From positions 5,812,501 through 5,876,500 of the forward strand of contig NC_135555.1 in NCBI RefSeq assembly GCF_964340395.1: 64,000 nt of DNA, given 5' to 3'. Under the pieces are notes generated by a model that was not told where the DNA came from, ran no database searches, and saw nothing but the letters and a program-made list of their open reading frames with translations. The translations under genes and the position numbers were made by a program. This stretch comes from Glandiceps talaboti. Its lineage: Eukaryota; Hemichordata; Enteropneusta; Spengelidae. This document shows, in pieces, positions 57,594-64,000 of the stretch; position 1 is the first letter of the stretch, and each line of letters starts with the position of its first letter.

Positions 57594-57948
57594 GGGTGAA
57601 TGGCTAGCGTGACCGGCTTGGAATCTACAGGTTGCAGGTTCGAGCCCCGTCGCTGCCTGCTGTTTGTTTCTGAGTGGCTACAGTCCTTGGGCAAGATTTG
57701 AACTATGACTGTGCCTCAGTCAACCCAGCTGTATAACTGGGGACCTGGTTGGATGTAGGTTGCAATGTGAAGGCTTTAATCCTATGCGCTTAAATGGCAG
57801 CAATGGATTGTATGCTGGGGAGTTTAGGAAGACTAAAGGGCCGTTGTTCCGTTCTGATCCGAGCCAGGGGTAATAATTGTAAAGCGCTTTGAGCACGGAG
57901 TGGGAAAGCGCTATATAAGAAACCAACATTATTATTATTATTATTATA
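57594..57948 (+). mobile_element. tRNA-derived SINE
   Basis: The head reads TGGCTAGCGTGACCGG (box A-like) and GGTTCGAGCCC (57637-57647), a perfect RNA polymerase III box B. A body follows, then a tail GTAAAGCGCTTTGAGCACGG and GGGAAAGCGCTATATAAG, ending in ATT repeats (57927-57948). Head, body and simple-repeat tail are the standard plan of a SINE. It is not a working tRNA gene because no clover-leaf with acceptor stem can be formed. A tail-only relative lies at 12392-12470. Confidence 0.85.
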
Positions 57949-59573
57949 CATATGTGCAACTGCTTCCTGAACATCCACGGTTGACAGTTTCACCAGTAGT
58001 ATGATACAGTTTTCCAAAGTATAACTATCTTCCGAAGTATAACTACCGGTACCAAGTTAATTTTACTAAATCTAAATCCAAAGCACAACACTTCACACAA
58101 TTTGGAAAAGTTTATGTGCATATACCTCATGTTTGCTAAGATATGGAACTTTCGTTGCTCTGAAACTAGACTTAATGTACTCACTACAAAATACACTACA
58201 ATGGCACATTCTTCACCTTGGCAGTACGGCATCATCAGAGGTTTTGCCAACCGTACATGTACATGTGTAGTAGTTTACTGTGTGACAGCGACCAACACCT
58301 GAAACAGAAGACAATTATCTTATTGAACAGAAAACAGGAAATAACAATTTTGAAATAAAAATTCTCAAACATTTCTTTCAAAAAAATTGATGTATAGAAA
58401 TGTTAATAGAAAATAGTATTTACTGGTTGAAGTATTCTTGTTAGGTAAAATTAATATATCTATTTGGAATTGTTTTCATTTAAAAAATGGATAAGCCTTT
58501 TTTTAGTGTTTTGGTTTTGAACTCTTATTACAACTGATGTATTTACATACAAAGTAACGGACAGAAACATTCATGTATATTTTGGTGTTAAAGGAAATGT
58601 CTGGTCACGTGTATTTCTGCCTTTTGTACACATGCATTGATTACTGCTAGCAACTTAGAATTTTGGTGATGAAATATCACCCTGGTAACTTATTCAGCTG
58701 TGAATCTTGTAAAGACACCCTTCTACACTGGATATATCATTTCCCACAATCTACCGATATTTGTCTCGAGACTATATGATTGTCAAGACAACAAGATTGT
58801 GAAAAATGTAATGTCAGCACCACACGTTTTCTCATAAATCCTTACAGGGAATTCTCTAATGGCTGAACACATGTCCAGTGTGGTAGGTACATGTATTGTC
58901 TTTACAAAATTTCAAAAGTTTAGTCAATTAAGTTACTGAGGTGCAATATCATCACCCAAAATCACATAGCAGCAATCAGTACAAGTTTACTAAAGGCAGA
59001 AGTAAATCTGCCTGGACTTTTCTCTCAATAAAGAGTCCCACATATTCATTTTGCAGAGAAAATTTTTGGAATTGATACAAACATTTTGTATCTCTTGGCA
59101 ACATTTGAGAAATTTCCATACTACCATTGGAAAATTTGATAGGTGGATGCAGTATATGATTATGCACAATTTTTCATGGAAACAGAATTATTCTAACAGC
59201 TCACTTAAAGTGAATTCATGACTCCTTTTATATACATGTATTCAAACTTTCAAAGGGGAAAACAATATTGGCAGGGTTACACATATCACAAATAAAGTGT
59301 TACTAATGGATGCTATTTTGTTCAAAGCATTGATCATATCCTACACTCTGGTAATGGCAAAGAAACACGATCACCTTCCAACAGTAAAAAATAAAAACTG
59401 GTAAAAACAAATAACAAAAATGATATGAATGGTCATAACAAAGCAAACTGTGTGTTTTCTGAAACACTTATGAGAATGACACCGTTGGGTGATGTATTAT
59501 ATGATTTATCTCACGATTATATGCCATGTTTGTGTGACTCGAATTCTGGAATTCTTTTCTGCTTCAGGTGGTC

Positions 59574-62471
59574 ATGACAATTATAATCCGACTGCAAGGT
59601 CTTCCTTGGGCTGCCAGTGCACTGGACATTCGGCATTACTTCAAAGGTTTGACTATTCCTGATGGTGGCGTCCACATTGTTGGTGGGGAAAGTGGGGATG
59701 CCTTCATTGCATTTGGAACAGATGAGGATGCCAGGAAGGCAATGATGTTAACAAACCAGCCACTGTGTGGCAGCAAGGTTACGTTGATGCTTAGCAGTAA
59801 GAATGAAATGCAAAATGTTATAGCCGCAAGTAGAGCAGCACAAGCCAGGAAACGTGGTGATCCATTTCAGGGTGCTCTTGAAGCGGCAGCAAATGAAGTT
59901 GTACCACCTGTTCAAGAAGAAAGAGGCCTTGATAGATCCAAAAGTTTCACCACAGATATGGAACCAGGGTCAGTCCATGGAGGATATCCACCAGCTGTAA
60001 GTGGACGACGTTCTTCTGATGTATCTATGTCATCATATGAACTTGGAAGATCTGAGTCTATTCCATATGGAAGACAGGAAGAGCCGCCATTCATGCACAG
60101 GTCACATGACCTGTCCTTAGATAGGCCTGGTCATGATAGACCAGGCCTTGATAGACCTCCACATGACAGAAGTTCTCATGGACAAGACAGGATGCCTTAT
60201 AATCAACAAAATCCAATGTGGATGGAAGACAAGCCTGGTTTCCCCTATGACAAAAGGGACATATTGAATGAGCCTATGCCTGTACATGGACGACCAGGTG
60301 AGCCACCTTTTATGGGAAGAATGGGAGAACCTCCAACAAGAGATGCAGCGCCACCAAGACGTGGCTCATATTATTCAGATAGACCAGACAGACCAGATCG
60401 ACCCGACAGACCTGATAGACCCCATGATCATCAACCAAACAGAGATGCAGATCCACTTGCAACTCTTGGAGGTTCAAGTGAACAGTCTTTCAGAAATGGA
60501 AGATTTGAGAGGTCTTTTGATGATGAACCATATCGTAGTAGAAGGTTTGAAGAGACTCAGAGCACAGCTAGGCCAGATGAAGCAGCTTTGAGAAGTCACA
60601 GGTTTGATGAAAGGCCAGACATGGATGCTTTTAACAGTGGACCAGGTGATCGTGAAAGACGTCGAGCAAGCCAAGAAGGAAGGTTTGGTGATGGCCCACC
60701 CTTTGATCAAGGCAGAGGAGGAAGTCAGTATCACAGCTCATCCAACAGATTCAGTGAAGAAAGACAAAGTCGACACGAGGGTAGATCAAGGTTTGAGCAG
60801 TCAGGCCCCAGATCTACAGATAGACCATTTGAAGTAGACAGACGTGGAAGGCCGCCACATGGAAGATCAGACCAACCACCAAACATTCACGAGATGCGTG
60901 GTGGTGGTGGTGGCAGTGGAATGGGTTCATTGCTTGTTGGGCTTCCTTATGCTGTATCTGAAGAAGACATCGCCAAATTTTTTGCAGGGCTGATGATTGA
61001 AAGAGATGGCATCTTCATAGGAGCCGACAGAGATGGGAAGAGGACGGGAGAAGCATTTGTAAAGTTCAGTAGTCGTAGGGATCATGAAGAATCTCTGAAA
61101 CGAAATAAACAATACATTGGTTCCCGGTATGTTAATGTTCAACCTTGTCATGAAAGAGATTGGCTGATGAGGTTAGAAGGTGGTGGACCAAAATACAGAA
61201 GACATCCTGATTCTTATCCTGGACCAATGGGTAGTTCACGTGATTCAAGACGAGGCAGGTCAAGGTCACCTGTCAGAGACACTCTTTGTGTTAGTCTGCA
61301 AGGAATTCCATTTCATGCTGATAAACGTCTGATAATGGAATTCTTTCATGGAATAAATATCACAGACGATGACATCTTTCTCGAAAAGAATGATAGGGGA
61401 CAGGCAAGTGGCATGGCCTGTATTGAGTTCAAGAACGTCCATGATTTCAGAAATGCTTTGGAGAAAAATAGACAGTATTTGGGATCAAGATACATAACAG
61501 TCATTGCTATCGGTAAAGATGAAATGCGGTCAAGGATGAAAGCACGTGACAAGTGGTCACATGAGAATGAGACACCACCACTTGCTAATCTTAGTGGAAG
61601 TACGAAATCACCCCCTTCAAACACTGAAACTGAAAAAACTAGCTCTGAAGAAAAGGAAAAGGAGCCTAAAAATGGCTCAGATAGGAGTAATGAGGAAAAA
61701 CCATCTGTTGATGGAAATGCAGAAGTATGTATTCATTTGAAAAATGTACCATACTTAGCCAACAATCAAGATATCCTACAGTTTTTAGCAGGCATTCCAG
61801 TACCTCAACAAAGTATACATAGAATTTATAATGATAAAGGACAAACAACTGGGGAAGCCTTTGTAGAGTTTTATACACTTGAGCATGCAAAGCTAGGAGC
61901 AGAAAGAAACAATCAACGCATTAAAGAGAGACCAATATATATTGATAGAGTCACCAAGGCAGATATGGACAAACGGTTGAAGGAAAATGAACCCTGTTTA
62001 AAACTTGCACACGAGAAGAGAGCGACAGCAATGGCAGCGACAGCAATGGTAGCAGGTGTGGGTCAACCACCATTACTTGCAACCCCGCCTGTATTTAATC
62101 CTCTTTTGGTTGGAGGTATGAGAAGAAGGGAATGGCCAAGACCACCTGAGATGATGGGACCCGGAGGTCATCAAAGAGAGGGTGGGTATGATAGAAGGGA
62201 TAATGAACAGGGAAGCGAAAGTGTAGGTGGTAGTTCCTGTGTGGTAGGAGCTACTAACCTTCCGTTTAGTGCTACTATACCAGAAATTGTGGATTTCTTT
62301 CATGGATATGGGGCTAAACCAGACTCTTTCCGGATTCACCTCAACGATGCAGGCCAACCAACAGGAGACGCTCTGGTAGCCTTTGAGACCCCACAACAGG
62401 CTATCAGAGCTCTCAGAGAGCTTCACAACAAGCCCATGGGACCAAGGAGGGTACAGCTGTATCTAGCTTAA
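59574..62471 (+). CDS. RBM12: RNA-binding protein 12/12B-like (SWAN family), five RRMs
   Basis: A single uninterrupted coding exon of 965 residues, directly after an acceptor (TTCTGCTTCAG, 59557-59567). I chose ATG 59574 because MTIIIRLQGLPW aligns with the start of human RBM12 and RBM12B. RRM-type domains: about residues 3-80 (GLTIPDGGVHIVGGE, a family hallmark), 450-522, 569-645, 717-793 and 887-965, the last ending exactly at the C-terminus as in vertebrate homologues. Residues about 90-440 are an Arg/Asp/Pro/Ser-rich disordered linker with tandem Pro-Asp-Arg units near 269-284. SWAN proteins are nuclear RNA-binding factors of uncertain targets. RBM12 and RBM12B are vertebrate sister genes; the charged linker and the TMEM67 neighbour point to RBM12B, but this gene is probably ancestral to both. 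Confidence 0.93.
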   Translation: MTIIIRLQGLPWAASALDIRHYFKGLTIPDGGVHIVGGESGDAFIAFGTDEDARKAMMLTNQPLCGSKVTLMLSSKNEMQNVIAASRAAQARKRGDPFQGALEAAANEVVPPVQEERGLDRSKSFTTDMEPGSVHGGYPPAVSGRRSSDVSMSSYELGRSESIPYGRQEEPPFMHRSHDLSLDRPGHDRPGLDRPPHDRSSHGQDRMPYNQQNPMWMEDKPGFPYDKRDILNEPMPVHGRPGEPPFMGRMGEPPTRDAAPPRRGSYYSDRPDRPDRPDRPDRPHDHQPNRDADPLATLGGSSEQSFRNGRFERSFDDEPYRSRRFEETQSTARPDEAALRSHRFDERPDMDAFNSGPGDRERRRASQEGRFGDGPPFDQGRGGSQYHSSSNRFSEERQSRHEGRSRFEQSGPRSTDRPFEVDRRGRPPHGRSDQPPNIHEMRGGGGGSGMGSLLVGLPYAVSEEDIAKFFAGLMIERDGIFIGADRDGKRTGEAFVKFSSRRDHEESLKRNKQYIGSRYVNVQPCHERDWLMRLEGGGPKYRRHPDSYPGPMGSSRDSRRGRSRSPVRDTLCVSLQGIPFHADKRLIMEFFHGINITDDDIFLEKNDRGQASGMACIEFKNVHDFRNALEKNRQYLGSRYITVIAIGKDEMRSRMKARDKWSHENETPPLANLSGSTKSPPSNTETEKTSSEEKEKEPKNGSDRSNEEKPSVDGNAEVCIHLKNVPYLANNQDILQFLAGIPVPQQSIHRIYNDKGQTTGEAFVEFYTLEHAKLGAERNNQRIKERPIYIDRVTKADMDKRLKENEPCLKLAHEKRATAMAATAMVAGVGQPPLLATPPVFNPLLVGGMRRREWPRPPEMMGPGGHQREGGYDRRDNEQGSESVGGSSCVVGATNLPFSATIPEIVDFFHGYGAKPDSFRIHLNDAGQPTGDALVAFETPQQAIRALRELHNKPMGPRRVQLYLA

Positions 62472-64000
62472 AACAGGTACTTACAGCCAGATAGCCAAAT
62501 GATGTCAAGTCAAGTCATCTGGTCAGACAAAACTCAACAAGTCTGACAGGTGTGACGCGACTCTGAATGGCTGTCATGAACTAAACCAAAAAAAAACAAA
62601 CCACAAATTTGAAAGAAATCAAATTGCAAGTACACAAATTTCAGTCTATTCTGGCCTCTCATGCAATTCATACTGTTCCTCTCACCCAGCTTAAGGTGTT
62701 GGCCTGCTTTGTAAAGATGCATCATGGTAACATAAAATATTGACTTAATCAATCAATAGCATAATTTGACCTTTAAAGCTGTAATTGTACATTCTATGTG
62801 GTAAGTATATCTACAAATTTTGAATGAAACTTTTCATATGCCCCAGGTGCACAGCACATAGGATCTCTGGTGTGACATGTGTGTGTGTGTACAGGGGAAG
62901 GGTGTTAATTGGGATCTTTTGCCAATATCGATGATTTCCTTTTGCTGTAGATAGTGTGAATATGCATGTCTCTATTATATAGAAGACTGCATCTTAGTAT
63001 TATGCAGTTTAATAGTAGTTTTTGATATTTATTGATAGTATTTGAATCTAAAAGCTTACTTTCTGGCGATAAAAGTCTACTTACTTGCAAGTCTGATATT
63101 TCACAAGTCTTTGTACACAGTATAGATATATGCCACAATGTCAGAGATTCATTACACTGATGTCTTCAGAACAAATTTTATGTGTATTAACACAGGCCCT
63201 CTATGGTAGAGATATGATATGTCATAGAGATAAAATATGATGTGATAGAGGGACTTTGGTAATACTGACAGTAAGCCAGGATGGCATAAGTTCTCGAAAT
63301 ATCTGTATAATTTGACACATGCACTGTTTTATGCTACATAAGGCACTTGGTGTGTGTGTGCACATGGGGCATGTAAATAACACAAATCGTAATTACCCCA
63401 GATATTCTGTAATATTTTTCTGAGATTTTACGTTGAAGTCATGATAATTATTTGAGATATGAAATTACAGCTTTAAAGTCAAAAACTTCTTCATAAATCT
63501 GCTTGTTTCCTTTCAACTTTCCAGTTCCTTGCCAAGTTATCAAATTATTTTCCATCAAAACATGCACATTTAACACTAGCTTTTGACTTCCAATTGTCTA
63601 TATTTGCAAAGGCATCAATTCCATTACCATTGTGGCATTTGTTGTGGTAAAAGGTCAAAATATGTATGACGAAAGGCACGGTAGCTGTAAGTATTGGCTG
63701 CTTAACTTTGGGGAAACAATCAACTAAAGACTGACCAAAACTTAGTCATTCAAGAGATACTGTTCTCTTTAATCACTTTCAGGAATGTTTGCATTGTCAT
63801 TAATCACAGTGAAGCAAATTGATATTCAAAGACTAACTCCATAAACTTCAATATTAGGTGCAAAATTGTGTAAAATTTCAAATGTCTGATATGAGCTTAT
63901 ATTATAGATATATAGCATATTGATATCACTTAAAATTGTAAAATATGTGTGGCTTGATCACATAGGGACAACACACCCTTTAAATGAACCATTATCACAT
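62472..64000. other. 3' flank of the RBM12-type gene
   Basis: No further gene is seen. The start of this stretch is presumably 3' UTR. I did not find a canonical AATAAA close to the stop codon. A short inverted pair, CCCTCTAT (63199-63206) and ATAGAGGG (63246-63253), brackets a TATGATATGTCATAGAG-rich segment. Confidence 0.5.

Larger units (their letters stand above)
43333..59567. other. Divergent intergenic region between TMEM67 and the RBM12-type gene
   Basis: About 16 kb containing no gene I can support. The promoter of TMEM67 must lie near 43.35-44.5 kb. The RBM12-type gene begins coding just after a splice acceptor (59566-59567), so at least one 5' UTR exon and its promoter lie somewhere in this region. 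One GC-richer candidate is near 44410-44450, with ATTGGCGCCATCTTTAGC followed by a GTAAGA donor at 44446. Other contents are a tandem duplication (46262-46335), a hairpin (46746-46810), a foldback zone (51579-52110), a palindrome (55506-55541), an orphan exon-like stretch (57111-57211) and a SINE (57594-57948). Confidence 0.5.

Noticed and set aside
57594-57670. Possible tRNA gene (perfect box B)
   Set aside because: No acceptor-stem pairing or full clover-leaf, and the sequence continues into a SINE body with a repeat tail.
59912-62426. Open frames on the opposite strand and in shifted frames of the RBM12-type exon
   Set aside because: They are shadows of the 965-codon frame whose product matches five RRM domains.

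Overview
The window is nuclear DNA from an animal. Genes are split by GT-AG introns, non-coding DNA is AT-rich and full of microsatellites, and a tRNA-derived SINE and several small foldback elements are present. The genes and repeat style suggest a marine invertebrate bilaterian (echinoderm, hemichordate, mollusc or similar), but the sequence does not fix the phylum. There is no operon, CRISPR array or prokaryotic feature. Coding calls rest on splice-phase bookkeeping: every intron in the two multi-exon models keeps the reading frame, with one exception reported below.

Layout. (1) 1-5,111: no gene seen; microsatellites and a large imperfect inverted repeat. (2) 5,112-13,286, plus strand: a seven-exon gene for a 664-residue mucin-like type I membrane protein, with signal peptide, long Ser/Thr-rich ectodomain holding a poly-Ser/poly-Pro tract, an unassigned module on two phase-1 exons, one membrane helix, and a short tail with an NPLY motif. 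(3) 13,287-19,509: 3' flanks and intergenic DNA with small palindromes. (4) 19,510-43,332, minus strand: a 28-exon TMEM67 (meckelin) gene that can be followed from start to stop codon; its introns carry foldback elements, a TGACATCA minisatellite and local echoes of exon edges. (5) 43,333-59,567: about 16 kb between divergent genes, with hairpins, a SINE and one orphan exon-like stretch. (6) 59,574-62,471, plus strand: a single coding exon for a five-RRM protein of the RBM12/RBM12B (SWAN) family. (7) 62,472-64,000: its 3' flank.

TMEM67 and the RBM12-type gene lie head to head, the same arrangement I recall for TMEM67 and RBM12B on human chromosome 8q22.1, so the window probably preserves an ancient gene neighbourhood. 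No functional link between the mucin-like gene and the other two can be shown from sequence. I found no wholly new system. The most useful leads are the conserved divergent pair, an apparent one-base frameshift in TMEM67, exon-edge duplications in its introns, a family of tiny CATAGAC palindromes, and the unclassified module of the mucin-like receptor.
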